Shown in pieces: positions 1-5,988 of a stretch of 5,988 nucleotides of DNA (position 1 is the first letter of the stretch; each line of letters starts with the position of its first letter). The DNA is from an uncultured Prevotella sp. (lineage in GTDB: Bacteria > Bacteroidota > Bacteroidia > Bacteroidales > Bacteroidaceae). The DNA is taken from the NCBI GenBank assembly GCA_947303825.1, contig CAMYZK010000168.1:1-5988 (forward strand), written 5' to 3'. Position numbers and translations under genes: made by a program. Under the pieces are notes generated by a model. That model was not told where the DNA came from. It saw only the letters and a program-made list of their open reading frames with translations, and searched no databases.

Positions 1-361
1 CTACTTCTATGCCGCCACCGTGCTCGACGACTGCCGTCAGGATATGGACATCATACATGAGGAGACCTTCGGCCCCGTCATCCCCCTCATCGAGTTCGAG
101 ACCCTCGACCAGGTGATAGAGATGGCCAACGACTGCGAGTACGGTCTGGCATCGAGCATCTTCACCAACGACCTGAACACTGCTGTCAAGGCCTGCCGCG
201 AACTGGAGTTCGGCGAGACCTATATCAACCGTGAGCATTTCGAGGCCATACAGGGCTTCCATGCCGGTGTGAAGAAGAGTGGTATAGGAGGTGCCGACGG
301 CAAGCACGGCGTGGACGAGTATCTTGTCACTCACGTCACTTACCTGGATACTTGGAATTAA
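1..361 (+). CDS. aldA: Lactaldehyde dehydrogenase (AldA-like), C-terminal part only
   Basis: This is the last ~119 residues of an NAD-dependent aldehyde dehydrogenase; the reading frame enters at base 2 and the start lies outside the window. E. coli AldA (479 residues) oxidises L-lactaldehyde to L-lactate and glycolaldehyde to glycolate in the cytoplasm. The match is specific to AldA rather than just to the superfamily: the fragment carries HEETFGPV (bases 53-76; its glutamates include the family's NAD-ribose contact), the block FGETYINRE, and then GFHAG followed by KKSGIGGADGKHG, all nearly as in AldA. The histidine of GFHAG (codon 260-262) aligns with AldA His449, which I recall as a substrate-pocket residue. 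The catalytic cysteine and general-base glutamate lie upstream of the window and cannot be checked. It ends 29 bases before lutA on the same strand, so its lactate product would feed the next genes. The family call is very secure; lactaldehyde as substrate is inferred from similarity. Confidence 0.9.
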   Translation, partial: YFYAATVLDDCRQDMDIIHEETFGPVIPLIEFETLDQVIEMANDCEYGLASSIFTNDLNTAVKACRELEFGETYINREHFEAIQGFHAGVKKSGIGGADGKHGVDEYLVTHVTYLDTWN

Positions 362-390
362 CTTTATGTAGTTAGAAAGAGTTGGAAGGC

Positions 391-1143
391 ATGAAAATCG
401 GACTTTTCATACCGTGCTATGTCGATGCGCTCTACCCTGAGGTGGGCGTATCGACATTGCGCTTACTTCGTTCGCTGGGGATTGACGTAGACTACCCCGA
501 ACGGCAGACCTGCTGTGGGCAGCCGATGGGCAATGCCGGATTTGAGCGCATGGCAGTACCGCTAGCCAAGACGTTCGACGAGCTCTTTGCCGTATACGAC
601 TATGTGGTGGCTCCGTCGGCCAGCTGTGCTGCATACGTAAGGTGTTTCCATCCCAACTTGCTTGGAAAGAAAGCTGAGGAATGTGAAGCGGCAGGTAAGA
701 CCGTAGACCTGGTGGAGTTCCTTCATGACATAGTGAAGGTGCAGTCGCTGCCAGCGCGCTTCCCCCATAAGGTGAGCGTACACAACTCTTGCCATGGAGT
801 GCGCGAGCTGGGACTGTCGTCGCCCTCAGAGCGCAACATACCCAAGTTCAATAAGATTATTGACCTGCTGCAGCTGGTGGAGGGGATAGAAATAGTGGAA
901 CCCGAACGCCCCGACGAGTGCTGCGGCTTTGGTGGTATGTTTGCAGTAGAAGAGAAGGCTGTCTCTGCCCGCATGGGTGTGGAAAAGGTGCGCCGCCACA
1001 TTGCTACCGGAGCCGAGTACATCACCGGCCCCGACTCGTCGTGCCTCATGCACATGCAAGGCGTGGCACAGAAACAGGGACTTGACATCAAGTTCATCCA
1101 TGTAGCCCAGATTCTTTCTGCAGGACTCAACTCGGAAAGATGA
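391..1143 (+). CDS. lutA: L-lactate oxidation complex subunit LutA (LldE/YkgE), CCG-domain protein
   Basis: LutA is one of three cytoplasmic proteins (LutABC) that together oxidise L-lactate to pyruvate; it belongs to the cysteine-rich CCG family also found in heterodisulfide reductase and glycolate oxidase subunits. The product is 250 residues, slightly longer than E. coli YkgE and B. subtilis LutA (about 239). It has two CCG motifs: CCGQPMGNAGF at Cys41-Cys42 and CCGFGG at Cys177-Cys178. Further conserved cysteines lie at Cys9 (IPCYVD), Cys134 (NSCHGVRELG) and Cys218 (SSCLMH), as expected for cluster binding. I start it at ATG 391 because the family begins MK(I/V).LF..C.VD..YPEVG; an in-frame TTG at 382 would only add MEG. 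No clear Shine-Dalgarno stands at a good distance: GGAAGG (384-389) is almost touching the ATG, while AAAGAG (376-381) is weak. It ends in tandem in-frame stops, TGA then TAG (1141-1146). Confidence 0.95.
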   Translation: MKIGLFIPCYVDALYPEVGVSTLRLLRSLGIDVDYPERQTCCGQPMGNAGFERMAVPLAKTFDELFAVYDYVVAPSASCAAYVRCFHPNLLGKKAEECEAAGKTVDLVEFLHDIVKVQSLPARFPHKVSVHNSCHGVRELGLSSPSERNIPKFNKIIDLLQLVEGIEIVEPERPDECCGFGGMFAVEEKAVSARMGVEKVRRHIATGAEYITGPDSSCLMHMQGVAQKQGLDIKFIHVAQILSAGLNSER

Positions 1144-1159
1144 TAGATGAAAGATGCCA

Positions 1160-1174
1160 CTTTGCTCTGCAAAG
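1160..1174 (+). other. Small perfect hairpin after lutA
   Basis: CTTTGC (1160-1165) and GCAAAG (1169-1174) form a perfect 6-bp stem around a TCT loop, 16 bases after the lutA stop. It is not followed by a T-run, so it is not a convincing intrinsic terminator. In a polycistronic message it could protect or pause at the 3' end of the lutA segment, but a stem this short may also be chance. Together with the adjoining repeat it fills the 93-base gap between lutA and lutB. Confidence 0.4.
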
Positions 1175-1213
1175 AACTCTTAACTCTTAATTCTTAACTC
1201 TTAACTCTTAACT
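1175..1213 (+). repeat. Heptanucleotide tandem repeat (AACTCTT, five copies)
   Basis: Five head-to-tail 7-base units occupy 1175-1209. Four are exactly AACTCTT and the third is AATTCTT; a partial AACT follows at 1210-1213. A further TAACTC at 1224-1229 looks like a decayed outlying copy. The array is noncoding and sits between lutA and lutB, ending 23 bases before the lutB start. Because it lies outside both frames, changes in copy number would alter the length of the spacer but not the proteins. Its function is unknown; it may be a slippage product or an unstructured leader for lutB. Confidence 0.9.
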
Positions 1214-1236
1214 AAAATACTCCTAACTCAAACAAG

Positions 1237-2649
1237 GTGAGCACGAAACATTCAAAAGCAGCAGAAGCCTACCTGAAGGACGATGCCGTGGCAACGCGCC
1301 ACGACCAGACCTTCTTCGGAGTAAGACAGAAGCGCGACCGTATGGCGCAGGCATTGCCCGAGTGGGAAGACCTGCGCGAGGCTGCCAGCCAGATAAAGAA
1401 GCACACTGCCACGCATCTCGCTGACTATCTTGAGAAGGTTGAAAGCAATGCTACGAAAAACGGTGTTCATGTGCACTGGGCAGAGGATGCCGATGAGTAT
1501 AACCGTATAGTGCTTGACATCCTTTCGCAGCACAGTGTAAAGAAGGTGGTGAAGAGCAAGAGCATGCTCACAGAGGAATGCCATCTGAACGAGAACCTTG
1601 AGGCTAACGGAATAACCGTTGTAGAAACCGACTTGGGGGAGCGCATCCTGCAGATGATGGAGCTGGCTCCGAGCCATATTGTCATGCCCGCCCTGCATGT
1701 CCACCGTGAGGACATTGGCGACACCTTCCGCCGTCTTATCCCCGACTTCGACGAGATAGCCCGCACCTACAGTGCGGTCGGCGGTTCACCCGCCGACCCT
1801 AACGATCCCACCTTCCTCACATACGTGGCCCGCATGCATCTGCGTCAGCAGTTTGCCGAGGCCGATGCTGGCATGACCGGTGCCAACTTCGGTATTGCCG
1901 AGACAGGCGACGTGGTGGTGTGCACCAACGAGGGGAATGCCGACATGTCTACATCCATTCCGAAGCTGCACATCGTATCAATGGGTATAGAGAAGCTCAT
2001 CCCCAACTACAAGGCGATGGGTGTGTTCCAGCGTCTTGTGGCCCGTTGCGGCACAGGCCAGGAGACGACAGTGTATACCAGTCACTTCCGTGGACCGCGT
2101 CCGGGGGGTGAGATGCACATCGTGCTAGTGGACAACGGTCGTAGCAGCATCATAGGAAACGCTGATCATTGGCAGACACTGAAATGCATGCGTTGCGGGG
2201 CTTGTATGAACACGTGCCCCGTGTACCGTCGCTCTGCCGGTTACAGCTATACATACTTTATTCCGGGGCCAATAGGGGTGAACCTGGGCATGCTGCGAGA
2301 TCCGCACAAGTATTATGACAATGTGTCGGCATGCTCGCTCTGTTGCTCGTGCGACAATGTCTGTCCAGTAAAGGTTGACCTGTCATCGCAGATATACCGC
2401 TGGAGACAGGAGCTGGAGTCGCTGGGACATGCTGCGAAGATGAAGAAGATAATGTCGGGGGGAATGGCCTTTATGTTCAAGCGTCCTGGTGTCTACAAGA
2501 CTGCACTACGCATGGATTGCATCGTAAACTGGATGCCAGGGCCTCTTGTCAACATGAAGCTGAATCCCTGGGCATACGGACACAAGATGATGAAGTTTCC
2601 CAAGAAGTCGTTCCACCACATGTGGAAAGAGTTAGGAGACAAAAGTTAA
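1237..2649 (+). CDS. lutB: L-lactate oxidation iron-sulfur protein LutB (LldF/YkgF)
   Basis: LutB is the largest subunit of the LutABC L-lactate oxidising system; it couples a LUD (lactate utilisation) domain to a ferredoxin-like electron-transfer part. The product is 470 residues against about 475 for E. coli YkgF. The LUD region runs roughly 65-300 and includes VVKSKSMLTEE (104-114), ETDLGE (130-135) and GIAETGDVV (219-227). Two 4Fe-4S motifs follow: Cys317-Cys320-Cys323-Cys327-Pro and Cys366-Cys369-Cys372-Cys376-Pro; an additional Cys370 sits inside the second. The C-terminal tail (about 385-470) is basic and soluble. The start must be GTG 1237: an in-frame TAA lies at 1213-1215, and the next methionine (residue 36) would remove a conserved N-terminal stretch. 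There is no good Shine-Dalgarno before it (AAACAAG only). It is separated from lutA by the hairpin and repeat, and from lutC by 24 bases. Confidence 0.96.
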   Translation: MSTKHSKAAEAYLKDDAVATRHDQTFFGVRQKRDRMAQALPEWEDLREAASQIKKHTATHLADYLEKVESNATKNGVHVHWAEDADEYNRIVLDILSQHSVKKVVKSKSMLTEECHLNENLEANGITVVETDLGERILQMMELAPSHIVMPALHVHREDIGDTFRRLIPDFDEIARTYSAVGGSPADPNDPTFLTYVARMHLRQQFAEADAGMTGANFGIAETGDVVVCTNEGNADMSTSIPKLHIVSMGIEKLIPNYKAMGVFQRLVARCGTGQETTVYTSHFRGPRPGGEMHIVLVDNGRSSIIGNADHWQTLKCMRCGACMNTCPVYRRSAGYSYTYFIPGPIGVNLGMLRDPHKYYDNVSACSLCCSCDNVCPVKVDLSSQIYRWRQELESLGHAAKMKKIMSGGMAFMFKRPGVYKTALRMDCIVNWMPGPLVNMKLNPWAYGHKMMKFPKKSFHHMWKELGDKS

Positions 2650-2660
2650 GAACTAGGAAT

Positions 2661-2667
2661 AGGAAAG
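2661..2667 (+). promoter_or_regulatory. Ribosome binding site of lutC
   Basis: AGGAAAG lies 6 bases before ATG 2674, in the 24-base gap after lutB. It is the clearest Shine-Dalgarno-like sequence in the lut genes and supports the chosen lutC start. lutA and lutB have nothing comparable at a proper distance. Confidence 0.55.
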
Positions 2668-2673
2668 ACAGAT

Positions 2674-3273
2674 ATGAGCTCAAAAGAGGCAATACTGAAA
2701 AGACTGCGCGACAATACTCGCGAGGCTTACGACATGCCTAGCCTGGACGGTTTGAGGCCTATCACGTTTGATGACTCAGTTGCAGAGTTCATCAGCAAGA
2801 CAACGACCACGGCAGGTGCGAAGCTGATAGAGATGAAGGATGGAGAGAGCCTGAACGACATAGTACACCGTGCCTATCCTGACGCTAAGGTAGTGGCAAG
2901 CAACCTGTCAGGTGTTGAGGCTGATGTAAATCCTGATACGGTAGGCGATGCAAAAGAACTAATGGGGGTCGATGTCGGCGTTTTGGAAGGACTTATCGGC
3001 GTGGCTGAGAATGCCTGCATCTGGATTCCCCAACAGATGAAGGAGAAAGCCATCTGCTTTGCCTCCCAGCGACTGGTAGTAGTCTTGAGTCGTAAGGATA
3101 TTGTAAGCAATATGCATGAGGCTTACGAAAGGATAGCCTCGTCGAAAGATTATTTCCAGGAGTACAAGTTCGGAACTTTTATCTCTGGCCCCAGCAAGAC
3201 TGCCGACATAGAAGGCGCACTGGTCTATGGCGCGCAGGCAGCACGTGCCCTCACGGTGGTTCTTAAAGGATAG
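2674..3273 (+). CDS. lutC: L-lactate oxidation subunit LutC (LldG/YkgG), LUD-domain protein
   Basis: LutC is the third member of the LutABC system and consists essentially of one LUD domain. The product has 199 residues, shorter than E. coli YkgG (about 231) and B. subtilis LutC (about 240); the difference appears to be in the N-terminal half. Diagnostic segments are GVAENACIWI (109-118), corresponding to the G(I/V)AETG segment of the family and of LutB here, and the C-terminal signature SGPSKTADIE (171-180) followed by GAQAARALTVVL. The AETG to AENA change is a visible departure from the usual family sequence. Start ATG 2674 has a ribosome binding site 6 bases upstream. This appears to be the last gene of the aldA-lut operon: its TAG stop is one base away from the stop of the convergent trkA, leaving no room for a separate terminator. 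The exact catalytic role of LutC within the complex is not firmly established. Confidence 0.94.
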   Translation: MSSKEAILKRLRDNTREAYDMPSLDGLRPITFDDSVAEFISKTTTTAGAKLIEMKDGESLNDIVHRAYPDAKVVASNLSGVEADVNPDTVGDAKELMGVDVGVLEGLIGVAENACIWIPQQMKEKAICFASQRLVVVLSRKDIVSNMHEAYERIASSKDYFQEYKFGTFISGPSKTADIEGALVYGAQAARALTVVLKG

Positions 3274-3274
3274 G

Positions 3275-4636
3275 TCAGAACGGAAGGAGAGACTTCTTGA
3301 AGAACCTCTCAGCCTTTTCCAGCATGTGACGGTGGCAGAACACCATGACGCTGTCGCCTGCTTCTATCTGAGTGTTACCATTGACCAGCAATCCCTGACG
3401 GCCCCTTACCAGACCGCCGATAGCAATGCCCGACGGCAGTCCCAGGGCTTTCACGAGGTTGCGTGTCACCTTAGAGCCTTCGGCAGCTACAAACTCGGCA
3501 ACCTCACTGTCAGCCAGCATCAGGGTGCGCATGTTTCTCACGTCGGCCTTCATCATCATCTGGAAGATATGGCTGGCGGCAACAGTCTTCTTGTTTATGA
3601 TCGTTCCTATGTCCAGTCCTTCGGCCATTGACACATAGTCAAGATTCTCCACCATGGCAATGGTTTTTCTTACACCCAGCTTCTTGGCTGTGAGGCATGC
3701 CAGAATGTTGGTCTCGGCATTGCCGGTGAGCGACACGAAAGCCTGTGTGTTCCTGATGCCCTCTTCCCTGAGCAGGGAGAGGTCTCGGCCGTCGCCATGA
3801 ATCACCATGACGTTAGAACGGTCAACGAGCTGGTTCAGCCTCTCGCATCTCTCCAACGAACTCTCTATTATCTTGGCGTGCATGTTCTCTGGCAGGGTCA
3901 GTGCGGCACGCACGGCTGTCTTTCCCCCTCCCATGATGATGACATTATGCACATCCTCATAGTCTCCTTTTCCTACTATCCGTTTGATGTGTGGGATATA
4001 CTCCGAAGTGGTCATGAAGTAGGCCAGGTCGTTGGCTTTCAGAATGTCCAATCCTCCGGGTATGATGGTCTCGCCTCCTCTTTTCAGTGCTACGATGTGA
4101 TAAGGGTCGTCGGGGCCGCACAGGTCTTTTATTTGCTGGTTCAGTATCTGGCAGTTCTCGCGCAGTTTGACTCCCAGCAGTACCAAGGCTCCGTCGTGCA
4201 CGTCCCATCGCTGCCTGACCCATGACTGCTTCAGTCCGCTGATGATGTCGGTAGCGGCCAGCACTTCGGGATAGACAAGCGAGTCAACGCCCATGTTCTT
4301 AAAGTATTCTATATTCCCAGGTATAAGGTATTCGTAGTTGTCAATGCGTGCTACGGTCTTCTTTGCGCCCAGGGCATGGGCAAGCATGCATGCTGTAATG
4401 TTGCGGCTTTCGAAGCGTGTCACGCCGACGAAGAGATCGGCATCGTGCACTCCGGCATCATTTAATGTTTTTATGCTTGTAGGTGAAGAGCATACTGCCA
4501 TGATGTCGTAGTTGGAGTCTACTCCTCCCAGGCGCTCGTCGTCGTCGTCGATGAGCACGCAGTCGTGGTTTTCAGTAGACAAGAGCTTCGACAGGTGGGT
4601 TCCCACTGCTCCGGCTCCGGCTATAACTATCTTCAT
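3275..4636 (-). CDS. trkA: Trk potassium uptake system NAD-binding regulatory subunit TrkA
   Basis: TrkA is the cytoplasmic ring-forming subunit that binds nucleotides and gates the TrkH/TrkG potassium channel. At 453 residues it is full length (E. coli 458) and has the expected double architecture: RCK-N about 1-120, RCK-C about 140-220, a second RCK-N about 230-345 and a second RCK-C about 370-450. The first Rossmann motif is canonical, GAGAVG at 7-12 with the ribose-binding acid Asp30 at the end of the second strand. The second reads GGGKTA (236-241) with Glu258, so its third glycine is alanine. Residues 30-34 (DDDDE) are encoded by five TCG triplets on the plus strand (4536-4550). No transmembrane segment is present, as expected. 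It starts inside the dxs stop (ATGA overlap), so the two genes are probably cotranscribed and translationally coupled. trkH is not adjacent on the 3' side, where lutC converges. Confidence 0.96.
   Translation of the reverse strand: MKIVIAGAGAVGTHLSKLLSTENHDCVLIDDDDERLGGVDSNYDIMAVCSSPTSIKTLNDAGVHDADLFVGVTRFESRNITACMLAHALGAKKTVARIDNYEYLIPGNIEYFKNMGVDSLVYPEVLAATDIISGLKQSWVRQRWDVHDGALVLLGVKLRENCQILNQQIKDLCGPDDPYHIVALKRGGETIIPGGLDILKANDLAYFMTTSEYIPHIKRIVGKGDYEDVHNVIIMGGGKTAVRAALTLPENMHAKIIESSLERCERLNQLVDRSNVMVIHGDGRDLSLLREEGIRNTQAFVSLTGNAETNILACLTAKKLGVRKTIAMVENLDYVSMAEGLDIGTIINKKTVAASHIFQMMMKADVRNMRTLMLADSEVAEFVAAEGSKVTRNLVKALGLPSGIAIGGLVRGRQGLLVNGNTQIEAGDSVMVFCHRHMLEKAERFFKKSLLPF
4633..4636 (-). 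other. ATGA stop-start overlap of dxs and trkA
   Basis: On the minus strand the bases ATGA contain the trkA start (ATG, 4636-4634) and the dxs stop (TGA, 4635-4633). This classic four-base overlap supports one transcript and translation of trkA by ribosomes finishing dxs. Confidence 0.9.
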
Positions 4637-5988
4637 ACGTTTGCCTTTTTGAGGATTGTATTCTTTATCGACTCAACGTCCAGCCCCACTATCTTATAAA
4701 GCTCGTCCACCCTTCCGTGTTCCACGAAGCTGTCGGGCAGTCCCATCCTCGTTACCGAGACATGGTAGCCGTTGTCGTTCAGCCATTCCATAACAGCGGA
4801 GCCTAGTCCGCCGTTTCTCACTCCGTCTTCTATGGTGATGATGCGTTTGAACTTGTGTCCCACCTCATGGAGAATGTCTTCGTCGAGTGGTTTGAGGAAT
4901 CGCATGTCATAGTGGGCAATGCTGAGTTGGTTGTCCTTGCCAGAGAGCATGGCAATGGCTTCTTCCACATCAGCGCCTATGGGACCAATGCTCAGAACGG
5001 CGATGTCGCTACCCTCATGCATCCTGCGTCCTGTGCCAACCTTTACTTCTTCCAGCTCGCAACGCCAGTCATCTAGTTTGCCGCGTCCTCTGGGATAGCG
5101 AATAACGAAAGGCCCCATGTCATCCTGCTGTGCTGTGTACATAAGCCTGCGCAGTTCATGCTCGTCCATAGGCGAAGATATGGTGATGCCGGGTATAGGG
5201 CGGAGGAAAGCCAGGTCGAAGGCACCGTGATGGGTAGGACCGTCTTCTCCCACCAGTCCTGCGCGGTCAAGGCAGATGACAACGTTGAGCCGTAGTATTG
5301 CCACGTCGTGAATGATATTGTCGTAAGCGCGCTGGGCAAAGGCGGAATAGATATTACAGAACGGCAGCAGTCCGTCCTTGGCCATTCCCGCCGAGAAAGT
5401 CACGGCATGTCCCTCGGCAATGCCCACATCGAAGGTGCGGTCGGGCATCTTCTCCATCATAATGTTCATACTGCAACCCGTTGGCATTGCCGGCGTGATG
5501 CCCACAATCTTCGGGTTGTGCTCGGCAAGCTCAAGCAGCGTGTGCCCGAACACGTCCTGAAAGCGCGGACGGTCGTCGGTTTTTCCTTTGATAATCTCAC
5601 CCGTTTCCTTGTCGAACAAGCCCGGCGCGTGCCAGGTTGTCTGGTCCTGCTCGGCCTGCGGGAAGCCTTTGCCCTTCACGGTTTTAATGTGCAGCAGTTT
5701 CGGCCCCTGAATGCGTTTCAGGTCTTCAAGAACCTTGGCCAAATAGATGACATCGTGGCCGTCGATGGGCCCGAAGTAGCGGAAGTTCAGGGCCTCGAAC
5801 AGGTTGCCCTGCTTCATCAGGATGGCCTTCACGCCGTGGTCGATTTTCTGTATAAGCGATTGAGTGTTAGGCCCGAAGCGGTTCAGTTTGCCAAGGATAT
5901 TCCAAACCTCGTCTTTCAGTTTGTTGTAGCGCTGCGATGTCGACACATCCACCAAATAGTCTTTGAAGGCGCCCACACTCGGGTCGAT
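4633..5988 (-). CDS. dxs: 1-deoxy-D-xylulose-5-phosphate synthase, N-terminus outside window
   Basis: DXS condenses pyruvate and glyceraldehyde 3-phosphate, using thiamine diphosphate, to make 1-deoxy-D-xylulose 5-phosphate for isoprenoids (MEP pathway), and also for thiamine and pyridoxal in many bacteria. About 451 C-terminal residues of an expected ~635 are present; the frame is open to the window edge (its last visible codons read [12 protein letters not shown], matching E. coli SISENVGALNNHL). Visible parts are the end of the N-terminal TPP domain with YFGPIDGHD, the central transketolase-like pyrimidine-binding domain with [18 protein letters not shown] (the glutamate matches the catalytic Glu370 of E. 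coli, at base ~5413), [19 protein letters not shown] and RYPRG, and the C-terminal transketolase domain with DMRFLKPLD and [13 protein letters not shown]. coli has AEQHAVTF where this has AEGHAVTF. The early TPP/Mg-binding GDG segment is outside the window. It overlaps trkA by 4 bases. I treat it as a normal gene cut only by the window end. Confidence 0.97.
   Translation of the reverse strand: MDPSVGAFKDYLVDVSTSQRYNKLKDEVWNILGKLNRFGPNTQSLIQKIDHGVKAILMKQGNLFEALNFRYFGPIDGHDVIYLAKVLEDLKRIQGPKLLHIKTVKGKGFPQAEQDQTTWHAPGLFDKETGEIIKGKTDDRPRFQDVFGHTLLELAEHNPKIVGITPAMPTGCSMNIMMEKMPDRTFDVGIAEGHAVTFSAGMAKDGLLPFCNIYSAFAQRAYDNIIHDVAILRLNVVICLDRAGLVGEDGPTHHGAFDLAFLRPIPGITISSPMDEHELRRLMYTAQQDDMGPFVIRYPRGRGKLDDWRCELEEVKVGTGRRMHEGSDIAVLSIGPIGADVEEAIAMLSGKDNQLSIAHYDMRFLKPLDEDILHEVGHKFKRIITIEDGVRNGGLGSAVMEWLNDNGYHVSVTRMGLPDSFVEHGRVDELYKIVGLDVESIKNTILKKANV
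4644..4650 (-). promoter_or_regulatory. Possible ribosome binding site of trkA inside dxs
   Basis: Read on the minus strand, AAAAAGG ends 7 bases before the trkA ATG, within the last codons of dxs. It is a modest Shine-Dalgarno match at a good distance and could help ribosomes restart at the overlap. It also encodes the Lys-Lys of the DXS tail, so the match may be incidental. Confidence 0.4.

Noticed and set aside
382..390. TTG start giving lutA three more residues
   Set aside because: ATG 391 matches the family N-terminus exactly, and the added MEG is not conserved.
723..1172. 149-codon antisense reading frame opposite lutA
   Set aside because: It lies wholly against a well-conserved gene, its protein is low in recognisable structure, and no family is recognised; it reflects codon bias of lutA.
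1144..1236. Promoter for lutB
   Set aside because: I looked for the Bacteroidales TAnnTTTG -7 and TTTG -33 boxes and found no credible pair.
1252..1704. 150-codon antisense reading frame opposite lutB
   Set aside because: It is a shadow of the lutB LUD domain, with no recognisable domain or start signal.
3287..3310. Possible bidirectional terminator
   Set aside because: The two short stems are offset by one base, the inner loop is a single base, and no T-tract follows on either strand; the sequence also encodes the conserved TrkA tail.
3227..3631. Plus-strand frame running from the lutC end into trkA
   Set aside because: It is out of frame with lutC, whose family C-terminus is complete at 3273, and the rest is antisense to trkA.
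3797..4225. 142-codon reading frame opposite trkA
   Set aside because: It is a shadow of trkA, which is full length and conserved across the same stretch.
1..5988. A novel defence, mobile or secondary-metabolite system
   Set aside because: All six genes belong to known metabolic or transport families, with no integrase, transposase, toxin, nuclease or unknown gene among them.

Overview
The window looks like chromosomal DNA from a Bacteroidales bacterium, probably Prevotella-like. This rests on the protein style (for example the AEGHAVTF form of the DXS catalytic segment), the tight dxs-trkA pair that I recall as typical of this order, and weak or absent Shine-Dalgarno sequences before most genes. 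The assignment is inference; no rRNA or marker tree is available here. Every substantial stretch is coding. The only noncoding gap above 30 bases is 1144-1236, and there are no tRNAs, rRNAs, insertion sequences, CRISPR arrays or phage genes.

Plus strand, 1-3273: the 3' end of an aldehyde dehydrogenase very close to E. coli AldA (lactaldehyde dehydrogenase) is followed by a complete lutA-lutB-lutC set (also called lldEFG or ykgEFG), the iron-sulfur L-lactate oxidation system. All four genes point the same way with gaps of 29, 93 and 24 bases, so they probably form one operon. Read together they suggest a route from L-lactaldehyde (a product of fucose or rhamnose breakdown) to L-lactate and then pyruvate. 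The lutA-lutB gap holds a small hairpin and a 7-base tandem repeat array.

Minus strand, 5988-3275: the 3' two thirds of dxs (1-deoxy-D-xylulose-5-phosphate synthase, entry enzyme of the MEP isoprenoid pathway) overlaps trkA (regulatory subunit of a Trk potassium channel) by four bases (ATGA). The potassium-translocating partner TrkH is not in the window. trkA and lutC converge tail to tail with a single base between their stop codons.

I see no undescribed system. The points most worth checking are the aldA-lut pathway coupling, the heptamer repeat inside the lut operon, and the missing trkH with lutC abutting trkA.
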